A DNA stretch of 64,000 nt from Bugula neritina (Eukaryota > Bryozoa > Gymnolaemata > Cheilostomatida > Bugulidae), in contig OZ037767.1 in assembly GCA_964035545.1 (NCBI GenBank), positions 361,001 to 425,000 of the forward strand, written 5' to 3'. The notes beneath the pieces are model-generated. The model did no database searches and was not told where the DNA came from. It saw nothing but the letters and a program-made list of their open reading frames with translations. A program made the position numbers and the translations under genes. Below, piece after piece: positions 18,930 through 30,760 of this stretch (within the stretch, counting starts at the first letter, position 1; every line of letters starts with the position of its first letter).

Positions 18930-20501
18930 TTAATCAATAAGCTTCTTTGACTTGAAATATCTCCTCAAGTAGAATACTTGCCAAGTAGCTAGACCCACTA
19001 GACAGAGGAGACTAAACACACTGAAGTAGAGCACTCTGGAGTGTGTGGACTCTGCAATAGATATAGCATACTCTGTGTAATATATAGTATACTCTGTGTA
19101 ATATATAGTATACTCTGTGTAATATATAGTATACTCTGTGTAATATATAGTATACTCTGTGTAATATATAGTATACTCTGTGTAATATATAGTATACTCT
19201 GTGTAATATATAGTATACTCTGTGTAATATATAGTATACTCTGTGTAATATATAGTATACTCTGTGTAATATATAGCATACTCTGTGTAACATAGAGTAT
19301 AATATAATATAGAGTATTATATAATATAGTATCATATAATATAGAGTATTATATAATATACTCACCATTGGTGTCCCTCATCTCCTCCTCTCGGGACCTC
19401 ATATATGCAAAGTCATTGACTATACTCTCACTGAGGTCTTCCAGCTTCCTCAGCTCCTTCTCTAGAGGTTTGAGTTTCTCAGCCTTGGCGAGGGCGTCGT
19501 AGTCTTTCATCTCGTTTCCATGTTTTATATTTAGTGTGACTACTCGGGGACGTGAGTCGCCACCAGGCTCTGTAACACGTAGTAACTAGTAGAATAATAC
19601 AGAGTAACTAGTAGAATAATACAGAGTAACTAGTAGAATAATACAGAGTAACTAGTAGAATAATACAGAGTAACTAGTAGAATAATACAGAGTAACTAGT
19701 AGAATAATACAGAGTAACTAGTAGAATAATACAGAGTAAGTAGTAGAATAATACAGAGTAACTAGTAGAATAATACAGAGTAACTAGTAGAATAATACAG
19801 AGTAATTAGTAGAATAATACAGAGAAACTAGTAGAATAATACAGAGTAACTAGTAGAATAATACAGAGTAACTAGTAGGATAATACGGAGTAACTCACCC
19901 AACTTATTGATGAAGCAAATCTCAAAGAGATCATACTCTTCCACACTGAAGGCAAACACACCATTTAAATTGTTCTTGTCATTACTAAAGAAGCTGTGAT
20001 CCCGTGCATCTGTAATCTGAGAAGGGAAGACAATTTGAATATGAATAGTACTTTACACATTGCTAATACTATATACACTGCACACTATACAGATTGCTAA
20101 TACTATATACACTATATACTATAAACAACACTAAAACTATATACACTATATACTATACACATTTACTGAGTAACAATAAGACTCAGTAAGAGTTAGACTT
20201 AGAGTTAGATAACGGATAACTATAAGTGACTGTGATGAGGCAGTGATGAGCATCCTGATTCTCATTCGTATAGTCATTTTGGTTCATGTTGTGCACTTGC
20301 CTTTACAGTAGTATGATGTCCATGCACATCAGACAGCTCATAATCTCCTTTCACCAGAGCATGTTTGTGAATTTCTTCTTTTAAACATCGCTTCCCATTT
20401 GCAGGTAACTCAAATTTTAGAGAGCTTGCCAATTGGAAGATGACAACAAAAATAACAACCTGGAGAGTGTTCGCAAACGCCTTAGTTTGCAGGTCCAACA
20501 T
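18930..20501 (-). CDS. TMED10: TMED10/p24-delta type cargo receptor (4 exons)
   Basis: Type I membrane protein of the p24 family that cycles between ER and Golgi and binds COPI/COPII coats. Exons in transcript order: 20301-20501, 19899-20016, 19366-19569, 18930-19051; 214 residues (human about 219). There is an N-terminal signal peptide (hydrophobic run [11 protein letters not shown], residues about 17-28) and a GOLD domain with the conserved Cys pair in KRCLKEEI and EICFINK. A coiled coil follows ([16 protein letters not shown] and on), then a single transmembrane helix ([20 protein letters not shown]). The tail [11 protein letters not shown] has an aromatic pair and the dilysine COPI signal. 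The first intron has a GC donor (AAG|GCAAGT) and an AG acceptor; splicing there restores VK-ITDARD, matching the family. It lies head-to-head with MRPL33, about 520 bp away. Confidence 0.97.
19056..19362. repeat. 21-bp minisatellite, TMED10 intron 3
   Basis: About 11 copies of a 21-bp unit containing TACTCTGTGTAATATATAG, followed by a degenerate ATATAATATAGAGTAT tail. It fills the whole intron between exons 18930-19051 and 19366-19569. ORFs of 84-118 codons over it are artefacts. Confidence 0.95.
19577..19892. repeat. 22-bp minisatellite, TMED10 intron 2
   Basis: About 14 copies of a 22-bp unit containing GTAACTAGTAGAATAATACA. The degenerate terminal unit runs into the 5' splice site of exon 2 (donor complement at 19893-19898). 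Confidence 0.95.
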
Positions 20502-21020
20502 TGTTCATAACAATTGCAATAAGATTAGTGTTTAATGAACAACTGCTAAACTGCTGTGCGGCTTAATTAACTTGAAATTTAAGGCTTGTCAACGATTCAC
20601 AATCACAATGAAGTGAAATTGTACTTCGAATTAGTTGATGCGCTGGCTTGTTTACGCTGCGGAGTAAAGATTGAACCAAAATATTTATTTTTATAATTAA
20701 TACAGTAAACATCTATAAATAAAATGTTTTGTCAATTATTTCAACTGGATATTATTTGTTACTCACAAAATTAACTTAAAATTTACAAACAACTGTTTTT
20801 AAAATCTATCTATAGTTTATAATAAAAATGATAAGAAAATAAATGTACTCTTTGGGTATTCCTGTAAAGAAATGTCAAGGTTAAACATGCTCACGGTTGC
20901 TGTATTCATTGGACAAACGCTTGCTTTTTAAATCATATATTTAAATCATAAGGATAATGCCAAATCACTTCTAATATATTGATATATTTAGTATAGATTA
21001 ACTGCAATCATAATTGATCA
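20502..21020. promoter_or_regulatory. Divergent TMED10/MRPL33 promoter region
   Basis: 519 bp between two divergently transcribed start codons, so both promoters must lie here or overlap 5' UTRs. The sequence is unique and AT-rich. No TATA box at a convincing position is seen for either gene. This is inferred from gene geometry only. Confidence 0.5.
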
Positions 21021-23000
21021 ATGGGGAAACCTGGTGGAAAGTAAGTATCATTTTGTCTTTTTATACCATGTTTTCATTTTGTACCCTAGGCTAAAATTTC
21101 AACTTTTAATTTTTACAATAATTAAATTTATTAAAATTAAATATAATTATTCAGATTCTAAGACTAATACTAATAGTAATACTAATAGTAATTCTAGCGG
21201 TAACACTAACAGTAACACTGACTCACACTGTAACACTAACAGTAAACTAACTTAAACCTGTACTTGTAGTTCTACTTCTATGTGTACTACTTCAACTTCT
21301 GTTTCACAAAGTTCAAGAGAAAGTGACAAGTTCAAGACAATCACAATGAGTGAATGTCAATGTGAAAGTAAAAGTGAATGACAATCACATTCTGATCCAG
21401 TTTCACTTTTGACTATCACTATGACTATGAGTATTGAATTTAGATTTACTTTTAGTGATTTATTTACTATCGGCCATCACCATCGAAATCAAAATAAAGT
21501 TAAAATCAAATATTATAATTTAATTATGATTAAAATTAATAAATTTAATATTAATATTGTTACCTAGTTTTATTCTAGATTATTCAATTTCATATTGTAG
21601 TAATATTATAATTAATGATATAGTTATAAATACTTATAATAATTATCATTATAATAATTGTTTTTAGTAAATGTAATTCACTAATAGTAATAGATATTTA
21701 TATAATTTATTATTTTTTTATCATAATTAGCGTAGTAATAGTATTAATTATACTCTGATAATCATCATATTTATTATGAGTTATTAATATTATTATCTAA
21801 GAATAATAATTTTAAAATTTAATCTTACGATTTATTAATTTTAAATTGAAATAGAAATAAAATAAACATAAATTGAAATATTATTAGCTGGACTAGGAAT
21901 TGGTTATACTTATATTGTTTTTAAAAATTGACATGTTGATGTTTGATTTGATGTTTTTATTCCATTTTTAATTGGGCTTTTTCGCTTTAATGACTTCAAT
22001 TTGACATTCAATATCAATATTAATATGCTCATGCTGCACTACAGATTAAAATTGAAAATGAATGTATAAAGTTTAAATTTCATCATTATTCCAGGCATTT
22101 GGCCTTTAAAAGTTTTAATTGACTCCAAGTAACTATAATAGTCTATCGTAGCTTAACACAGCTGGGGGGGGAGGTTGGTGTATAAGTAGTAATACGTGCT
22201 GCTTTATTTCCTGTGAGGTAGTTCCAGCTCCGATATTGATCTGTAAAGGAGTTAGACTTTTGGGTTGGGGCACTTGTGGTCCTCCGCAGCCTATTATTAT
22301 AGGTTGAGCACTCACTAACGCTTCTTTATTCATCAAACCTGACTTTGGTGCATGCACTCTCTTTGCTTATGCACATTCTACTATACGTATACATATTATG
22401 CCCCTTTTATCATGTTATTTTACAATTATCACACAGGGCATTTAATATCTACTTACAGTTACAGTAGCACCAAATTAAATACTGATGTATTCCATCTGCT
22501 AAGGTGTGTTGTGTTGTTATCACAGTAACAGTGATCTGAGAGCTTTCTCTCTCTTTATGCATGTTAATACTGTTGTCTGGTCTATTAGAGTTATCATGGT
22601 GATGTTGGAGAGTTTAGCTGGCACGGGGCACAAGTATGTCAGATTGAGACCGAAACTGGCTGATAAACTGGAGAGGGTTATGTTTGATCCAATAGGTAAG
22701 AGATATAAACATGTACACTCTTGATTAAATAGTGTACATGTTTATAAAATTTGTGAAGAGACGGCAACATTCAATTGGTTTCTTGTTTCAACCAACTATA
22801 TTGATACTATATTGATACTGTATTGATACTGTATTGATACTATATCGATACTATATTGATACTATATCGATACTATATTGATACTATATTGATACTATAT
22901 CGATACTATATCGATACTATATTTATGTTGTGTGTCTCTTGCAGTTCAGTCACGAGTCTTGTACAGAGAGTTGAAGAAAATACGAACTCTAAGGAAGTAG
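21021..23000 (+). CDS. MRPL33: Mitochondrial large-subunit ribosomal protein bL33m (3 exons)
   Basis: Small basic protein of the mitochondrial 39S subunit. Exons 21021-21040, 22589-22695, 22945-23000 join in phase to 60 residues (human about 65). The segment from VIMVMLESLAGTG through KYVRLRPKLADKLERVMFDP to VQSRVLYRELKKIR is the bL33 pattern, with SxxGTG and the basic C-terminal Rxx(Y/F)xExKKI. Zinc-binding cysteines of some bacterial L33 proteins are absent, as is usual for the mitochondrial form. The first exon contributes only six codons plus two bases (MGKPGG and AA); AA plus A of exon 2 make a Lys codon. The 20-nt coding exon is supported by a clean GTAAGT donor and by phase, but another start is possible. 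AATAAA at 23191-23196 suits the 3' end. Confidence 0.92.
21041..22588 (+). other. MRPL33 intron 1, AT-rich
   Basis: 1.5-kb intron with irregular AT-rich sequence and clusters of TAATACTAATAGTAAT and AACACTAACAGTAAC words (21160-21250), but no regular minisatellite. No other gene recognised. Confidence 0.6.
22796..22925. repeat. 11-bp minisatellite, MRPL33 intron 2
   Basis: About 11 copies of TATTGATACTA/G with a TATCGATACTA variant. It ends about 20 bp before the exon 3 acceptor. Confidence 0.9.
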
Positions 23001-23011
23001 ACTCTCTCTTC

Positions 23012-23166
23012 ACTGTTGCTTAGTAACCAAGCAGTTGCTTAGTTGCCAAGCAGTTGCTTAGTAACCAAGCAGTTGCTTAGTTGCCAAGCAGTTGCTTAGT
23101 TGCCATGCAGTTGCTTAGTTACCAAGCAGTTGCTTAGTAACCAAGCAGTTGCTTAGTTACCAATCC
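23012..23166. repeat. 19-bp repeat in MRPL33 3' UTR
   Basis: About eight copies of GTTGCTTAGTAACCAAGCA. Each unit is itself partly palindromic (TTGCTTAG versus CCAAGCA), so the transcript could form a series of small hairpins just after the stop codon. Confidence 0.9.
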
Positions 23167-23190
23167 AGTTGAGATCATAGCTGTGGTGGT

Positions 23191-23196
23191 AATAAA
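23191..23196 (+). promoter_or_regulatory. Probable poly(A) signal of MRPL33
   Basis: AATAAA about 190 bp after the stop codon, immediately after the 3' UTR repeat. Confidence 0.55.
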
Positions 23197-24734
23197 CCTG
23201 GCTGCTAGTTTCTTTGGTAGTTTTGTACATAGATTAAATACTACACTGTTGTACATCTACTGTATTTGAATCCGTTTCATATCTTTAATACTAGTAATTT
23301 GTGTACAGCAGCTCAGTGAATATATATTGAATTAGAATTTAGAGTAGCTATCTAAATATGCCACTTAATGTTTAATAATTTGTATGAAGGACCACCGCAG
23401 TGTTGGAGTTTAGTTGTAAAAATAAACAACCATCACATACTTGTACTTTCAACTAATTAAATGTGCATTATTAGAAGTTGTCTTCTTCCCTTCATAGTGA
23501 ACATATTATAACACAAAAAGAGTGATTTATGTCCGTGTAAAAATGCCCTTATTCATCAGTTTATTTATATATAATTACAACAAACATGCTGTTTAATGCA
23601 GAATAATGTGACCGTCACGTCACGTCAAATGCTCTAACAAATTGACTCAAACGCTCTTCACTGGAAAATTTCAGAAATTTATTTTTGGGTGTTTTGGCAG
23701 GTAACTGAAATTTATCTCTTCATTGCACGTTCAGGTATTGGCAGTTTTAAACTGCGTTGAATTAAACAACTAAAAGTTAAAATTGTTCATAAATTACAAG
23801 ATTGTTTAAATATTTTATAATCACTCATTCTGCTTGCCCACAATGTTATATAACTCTGTGGTACTCAATATCCTACTAATTCCCAGTGCAAATAAAATCC
23901 ATGATTCAGCTTGAATGAGAAGGAAATTTAATCTATGACATAAGTTGGCAAAAGGAAATGATAACGGGCCTCCACTTTGTGTACATAGTTACTATGGTGA
24001 CAAAGCCTTAGCAGCTCACCTCCGTTTTATCATAGCTGACTGCAAACAAATGAACAGCTTTGAAAAAAGTCTCAATTGATTTTATTCATTTGAATGACTG
24101 GCTAGATGTGAAATCAATCAATTAAAACTGAAGTTAAAAACTGGTGGCTCTTTTGTAAAACATGAATAGCAAATAACAACTACACAATGAACTATAATGA
24201 GATTAAACAAGTAAGTTATGTAGTTTAGCCTTAGGTGTGAGAGAGAGATACAAGGGTGCTGTACTCACCTCACCTTTGTGCTTGGAGCACCAGTTATCAG
24301 AGTTTTAGTGCGTGCTGTAGTGAATAAATCTCGGTACTGCTTTCACCTCAAAGATAAGGACAAGACTTGAGCAAATGCTGCCAGTAGATAAGCCATTGCT
24401 TGGCAGCGAGAGGTTGATCACTACTCACTCTTAGCATATCCTGTAACAGGTGAGTTTATATTATATCCTATTGCACTACATTATATACTAAATATTATGT
24501 TAAAACTACACTATCATTCATGTTATTATATATACAAGAATTATGTTGCGCGATATACATTATGGTTAAATGTTTATACTCTATATTGTATACAATATAT
24601 TATATACTATGCTGTATGCATCTTTTTATAGTGCATCATGCAGTATTTCTCACTTTAAAATTCTGTTTCACACATTACTTATCCACCTTTTATGCAGATA
24701 GACTAAATATATTAGTTTTGTTCCAGCTAGTAGC

Positions 24735-25682
24735 ATACATACGCTATACACTTCAGTAACTTACTGTACATACACTATACACTTTAGTAACTTACTGTAC
24801 ATACGCTATACACTTCAGTAACTTACTGTACATACACTATACACTTTAGTAACTTACTGTACATACGCTATACACTTCAGTAACTTACTGTACATACGCT
24901 ATACACTTCAGTAACTTACTGTACATACACTATACACTTTAGTAACTTACTGTACATACGCTATACACTTCAGTAACTTACTGTACATACACTATACACT
25001 TTAGTAACTTACTGTACATACACTATACACTTCAGTAACTTACTGTACATACACTATACACTTCAGTAACTTACTGTACATACACTATACACTTTAGTAA
25101 CTTACTGTACATACGCTATACACTTCATTAACTTACTGTACATACACTATACACTTTAGTAACTTACTGTACATACGCTATACACTTCATTAACTTGCTG
25201 TACATACACTATACACTTCAGTAACTTACTGTACATACACTATACACATCAGTAACTTACTGTACATACACTATACACTTCAGTAACTTACTGTACATAC
25301 ACTATACACTTCAGTAACTTACTGTACATACACTATACACTATATAATAACTTACTGTACATACACTATACACTATACACTATATAATAACTTACTATAC
25401 ATACACTATACACTTCAGTAACTTACTGTACATACACTATACACTTCAGTAACTTACTGTACATACACTATACACTTCAGTAACTTACTGTACATACACT
25501 ATACGCTTTAGTAACTTACTATACATACACTATACACTTCAGTAACTTACTGTACATACACTATACACTATATAATAACTTACTGTACATACACTATACA
25601 CTTCAGTAACTTACTGTACATACACTATACACTTTAGTAACTTACTGTACATACACTATACAGTATAGTAACTTACTGTACA
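24735..25682. repeat. 31-bp minisatellite
   Basis: About 30 copies of a 31-bp unit containing ACTTACTGTACATACACTAT and a CACTTCAGTA/CACTTTAGTA subtype marker. Subtypes alternate in the first part, suggesting expansion of a dimer. No overlap with any recognised exon. Confidence 0.95.
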
Positions 25683-25689
25683 ATACAGT

Positions 25690-26338
25690 ATATATCGTAT
25701 ATCTGTATGCAGATTATACTCTCTCTACAAAGTATTATATATCTGTATGCAGATTATACTCTCTCTACAAAGTATTATATATCTGTATGCAGATTATACT
25801 CTCTCTACAAAGTATTATATATCTGTATGCAGATTATACTCTCTCTACATAGTATTATATATCTGTATGCAGATTATACTTTCTCTACAAAGTATTATAT
25901 ATCTGTATGCAGATTATACTCTCTCTACATAGTGTTATATATCTGTATGCAGATTATACTCTCTCTACAAAGTATTATATATCTGTATGCAGATTATACT
26001 CTCTCTACAAAGTATTATATATCTGTATGCAGATTATACTCTCTCTACAAAGTATTATATATCTGTATGCAGATTATACTCTCTCTACAAAGTATTATAT
26101 ATCTGTATGCAGATTATACTCTCTCTACATAGTATTATATATCTGTATGCAGATTATACTCTCTCTACATAGTATTATATATCTGTATGCAGATTATACT
26201 CTCTCTACAAAGTATTATATATCTGTATGCAGATTATACTCTCTCTACATAGTATTATATATCTGTATGCAGATTATACTCTCTCTACAAAGTATTATAT
26301 ATCTGTATGCAGATTATACTCTCTCTACATAGTATTAT
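25690..26338. repeat. 40-bp minisatellite
   Basis: About 16 very uniform copies of a 40-bp unit containing TGTATGCAGATTATACTCTC, varying mainly at one position (CTACAAAG versus CTACATAG). It abuts the preceding 31-bp array directly. Very low divergence points to recent expansion or homogenisation. Confidence 0.97.
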
Positions 26339-27530
26339 ATATATAGAGAGAGAGCAACATTGTTTAAACTACTCAATTAACCCGGTAAATAATTCTTCAC
26401 AATTAATATTCTGTTTATAAAACTGTCAGACTTACACTGCCATTGAGCTGGTAATTAATGTCTAAATTGAATTAGTTGGAAAAATATTCCAAGGAGTATA
26501 TCTACATTAGCTGCATGCATGTAGGGAATTTCAAGTTCTAAAAATAGATTATATAAAAGAAATTATTTGTTTGTTCAACTCAACCCAGCTACTTGAAGCA
26601 AACTTTCCATTATTATGAAAATTCAATTAACTTATGAATTCATCTGTTGCTGGAACTCGTATGCACTTTTCCTGATATACATAACATTATATGAACCATA
26701 CAAAATTCTCTCCCTAAACCTTTCTATATACAGTCTATGTATTATAATCTACTATTATGAATAAAATCTAGTATTAGTAGTACAATCTACGTCAATTGTA
26801 TAACAACTGCAAAGTTTCCCAGCTATATAGATATAATTTAATCTGTTAGAGTTATCTCCCATGTCAGCATCATTATATCCACTAGCCTAGTACAATAGGA
26901 TATACCATTTCCTATTTGCATATCATTGTTTTGTGAAAATGCACCACTTGTTAGTCTATATATTGCCTATAACAGTGTGTATGCAGAAATATGGCTTTAG
27001 TATACACACATGGTAATGGGGTTTCTGTCAATGCCACCCCTATTACTATGGTTAGAATCAGGTACAGAGTCTATCACCAAAGCTAAATACAACAACTAGT
27101 ATACTAAGCAAAGGCATGTTTTAATGCCCCTATTATCTCAGCCCATTAACATAAATACAATAATATAAGCCCATATAAATATATTTATTAAGTTATATTT
27201 ACTCAAGTATAAAAATAGAGATGAGAACAATCAGCCTATTGATGGTAATGTGATGATATAAGTAGAGGAGTGGAGGTGATATACCACTTGAATATAAACC
27301 TTAGTGTAGATATTACACTTCTTTATATACTCATAGCATAGGGTATAGCTTTACTCAGCTTGCTTTCTCTAACCTTACATAGATAATAAGATACAGTATA
27401 GCTATACCAAGTTGTCTTATAGCTAGTTGACACTACACACTGTTGCTATAGCAGTAAGATAAGTCCGTGGGGTAGGTTAGCCTAGCATTGAGCTCTATCA
27501 ATATCTCACAGAGCTCTATCACACACCATC

Positions 27531-29380
27531 ATGTCACTCTCAGCTAGCAAACAGGGTAATATGTCACAACGAGCTCGACGCTCCTTGCCTGAGCTCGGAC
27601 AAGTTCGGAGTAACGGGTTTAGGAGAGCTTCATTGCAAGGTAGATATAATGTAATGAGTACAAGGTAGGTTATACACAAGGTAGGTTATATACAAGGTAG
27701 GTTAGAAACAAGGTAGGTTGTATACAAAGTAGGTTAAATACAAGGTAGGTTAAATACAAGGTAGGTTAAATACAAGGTAGGTTAAATACAAGGTTGGTAG
27801 TATACAAGGTAGATATGTTAATGGCATGCTAGTGAATAGGAGAAATTATTCTACATATTTACTTCTTATGACATCAGAACTGACCTTCACCTTTCAAGTT
27901 ATTATCAGTGTGAGTAATAAAACATAGTAGTAGTCAAGTGTAGTGTATACCTATATAATACTAGTGTAGTATATACGTATATAATATCGATATAGTATAT
28001 ACATATATAATATCAATATACTATATATTACAGATAGAGCAAACAGAAAGTCTGAGAGTGTACGGACAAAGGAGAGAGTAGAAGAGGGGGTTACAGAGAG
28101 TAGTAACTGTGAGAACAGCAACTGTGAGAGTAGAGAGAGAATGTATATCATAGTGAAATACGCTAACAACAGGTCACTTATAGTGAACCCAATGTGCTCC
28201 GTTGTCAATCTTCTCTCTTCCATAAAGTCAAGGACTGGACATGAAGATAACAAGGATATGTTGATAGACCTATCTGATGAAACAGGTGCGTACTAACTAC
28301 ATAGTAACTACAGTGTATCTACATAGTAACTACAGTGTATCTACATTGTAACTACAGTGTATCTACATAGTATCTACACACTAACTACAGTGTATCTACA
28401 CACTAACTACAGTGTATCTACATAGCTATCTACATAGTAACCACAGTGTATCTACAGTGTAACTACAGTATATCTACACACTAACTACAGTGTATCTACA
28501 TAGCTAACAACTGGGTATATCCACACAAGATGGGGTTGACATGAACCCTGGAATACACTCAATTCATGCTGCAAGTTGGGTAATGTTCAGTCAGCTGTCT
28601 GTAACTAAATTGCAGCTTGTGTAAATAAATGTTTGATAATATTTTAAAGGAAAATAATTGCATTTACTAATGCATGCTGAGTAAACAGTACTATTTCAGT
28701 AAGGTATTGTATCAGTTTCGCTATGGACTTTGTTGTTGCAAGGTTAACACAATATCTGTCAATTTCTAAACGTGACAAAGTCAACACTAATACCAGTGCT
28801 TACTTTTGTTACGAGAAATTGCCTTGAAAATATTCACACTTGATTATAAAAACTGAAGAGAGTTGAGTTTCCTTAAGAGTTTTTAAGGTGTTGAGGACCA
28901 CACTTGGAGCTTTATATTCTAGATTATTGTACCTCTGCAGCGCAAGAGTACTCTGAGTTGTTGCTAAGGCTACTTGGACACTGCTATAACCTTAAGTAAA
29001 ATAATATGTGTGTTGTAGGGTTGATACAGGACCTGGAAGTGCACGGCAGAGAATACGCTACCAAGTTCCTCAGCTCCCCTGGCACGTATATCCTCATGAA
29101 GAAGGAGGTAGAGGGTGGCCCAGAGACAGCGCTGACTATACAGTCATACAACTATATTCCTCTACTGGACAGCTGCACTGACCTCTACCCCAACTTCAAG
29201 GTGCATCTGTCTGAGGCACAGAAGAAGAAGTTGAAGCCTCCTGGTAAGGTCAACAAGCACCCATCCCCAGCTGGAAAGATGCCGACAACCAAAGGAGGCT
29301 CTGTAGGCCAGAGTTCAAGGTCACTTGGTGGGCGAGCGCCACGGAGCGGGTCCCGGGGTCGCTCAACATCAAAACATTAG
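27531..29380 (+). CDS. CXorf65: CXorf65/C22orf15-like protein of unknown function (3 exons)
   Basis: Exons 27531-27639, 28034-28285, 29019-29380 join in phase to 240 residues. The conserved block begins at MYIIVKYANNRSLIVNP (residue about 73) and includes SVVNLLSSIK and IDLSDETG, then GREYATKFLSSPGTYIL; this is the pattern of the uncharacterised CXorf65 family, whose N-terminal part has a ubiquitin-like look. The first 72 residues are a basic/Ser-rich extension without known domain. The C-terminal tail (about 190-240) is Lys/Pro/Ser/Arg-rich and likely disordered, as in family members. Translation might instead start at the inner ATG at 28141, giving the typical family N terminus; the upstream exons are open and in phase, so I keep the longer form. 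Function is unknown. Confidence 0.85.
27652..27810. repeat. 16-17-bp repeat, CXorf65-like intron 1
   Basis: About nine copies of ACAAGGTAGGTTAAAT-like units starting about 12 bp after the 5' splice site. The units resemble the donor itself (CAAG|GTAGAT), so they carry repeated donor-like GGTAGGT words. Confidence 0.9.
28293..28508. repeat. 22-bp repeat, CXorf65-like intron 2
   Basis: Irregular array of TGTATCTACATAGTAACTAC units right after the donor at 28286; the other 500 bp of the intron is unique. Confidence 0.9.
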
Positions 29381-30752
29381 TATATAGGTCTAGATCTACC
29401 TTGACACTAGTACATAGGTATACATATAGCGTCTAGATCTACCTTCGGTTAGCTACAAGCCTTGGCATGAAACCAACATACAGACAATAGCAATACTATA
29501 CTTGAACAAAAAAGCACTAGAAGTTGAAACAAGAACAATTTTCCACAGATTCCAAGTGGGGACACAACTCCTATATACTATGTAAACTTGGTAAAAAGGA
29601 TACTAACATACATGATCGAATATTTTATCAATAAAATATAACATGTCGAGTGCCATGTTATAATAACACTATAACTATGTATAGGACAATGGAATATATT
29701 TCATCATATAACTATGTTCATTGTTTTTATAAGCTTTTTAATATTACAATACCTCTTTACAATTATGCTATTATAATTTTCATAACACTGATGCAGTTTG
29801 ACATTTATTTTTATATTATGTAATTAGCAAAATTTGCAATAATCTATTTTTTACTTAAATTGTGTTTTCCAAGAAAATTTGAGTGCAGGTGGCAAACCTG
29901 TAATTATGAGGTACTCCAAGACTTCCGTTTTAATAAAGATTAATATATTTTGACTTTTTTTAAACCCAACATGAAACTTGTACAACAAACAGTTTTAGAA
30001 AACTGATTGTGGACTATACACAAACGAGTCAAATAAGGCAGACATGTAGGCTACTAACAAGTACCTGCTTATACTATTCACCTGTCACAAGTACCTGCTC
30101 ACGCTACTCACAGGTGATGAATAGCAATAGCTCATTATTACTAGCAATGCTCATGAAACAAGTCAAAATACTCAATGTATTTGAAGATAAATACTTGTGA
30201 ATATACAATAATACAGCTCAAAATTTTTGATACAAAACTGCATATTAACAGGCTATAGGCATTACCAACTCAGTGTACAGTAGAACTCAGTGTACAGTAG
30301 AACTCAGTGTACAGTAGAACTCAGTATACAGTACAACTCAGTGTACAGTACAACTCAGTATACAGTACAACTCAGTGTACAGTTCAACTCAGTGTACAGT
30401 ACAACTCGGTGTACAGTACGACTCAGTGTACAGTACAACTCAGTGTACAGTACAACTCAGTGTACAGTACAACTCAGTATACAGTGCGACTCAGTGTACA
30501 GTACAACTCAGTGTACAGTTCAACCTTTGCAGATATTACAAAACACAGAACTTAAAAAGCAGCTCCTTGTCCTAGCAGCTTAGAAGTCAATCAATGATCC
30601 AATAAAATGTTCAACAAGTCTTTCATCAAAAGGTAGAACTGAGTCTATTTCATCACCAGGTGGAACTGAGTCTATTTCATCACCAGGTAGAGCTGAGTCT
30701 ATTTCATCACCAGGTGGAACTGAGTCTATTTCATCACCAGGTAGAGCTGAGT
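29381..30752. other. Convergent 3' region of the CXorf65-like gene (+) and FRG1 (-)
   Basis: No coding exon recognised. A + strand AATAAA at 29630-29635 fits the end of the CXorf65-like transcript. It is AT-rich with two minisatellites (30267-30522 and 30634-30760). No clear - strand poly(A) signal for FRG1 close to its stop. Confidence 0.5.
30267..30522. repeat. 17-bp minisatellite downstream of FRG1
   Basis: About 15 copies of CTCAGTGTACAGTACAA with GTAGAA and GTTCAA variants, in the FRG1 3' flank. Confidence 0.93.
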
Positions 30753-30760
30753 CTATTTAC
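30634..30760. repeat. 27-bp repeat at the FRG1 stop codon
   Basis: Four to five copies of a 27-bp unit containing CTGAGTCTATTTCATCACCA. The last copy runs into the FRG1 coding end: the stop codon complement CTA at 30753-30755 belongs to its GAGTCTATTT word. The array therefore looks seeded on the stop-codon region and expanded into the 3' UTR. Confidence 0.85.

Larger units (their letters stand above)
23200..27530. other. Intergenic region between MRPL33 and the CXorf65-like gene
   Basis: No coding exon recognised. The first 1.5 kb is unique. Two large minisatellites follow (24735-25682 and 25690-26338), then unique AT-rich DNA. A consensus donor CTGTAACAG|GTGAGT at 24441-24454 could end a non-coding first exon of the downstream gene, but no partner acceptor was established. 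Confidence 0.45.
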
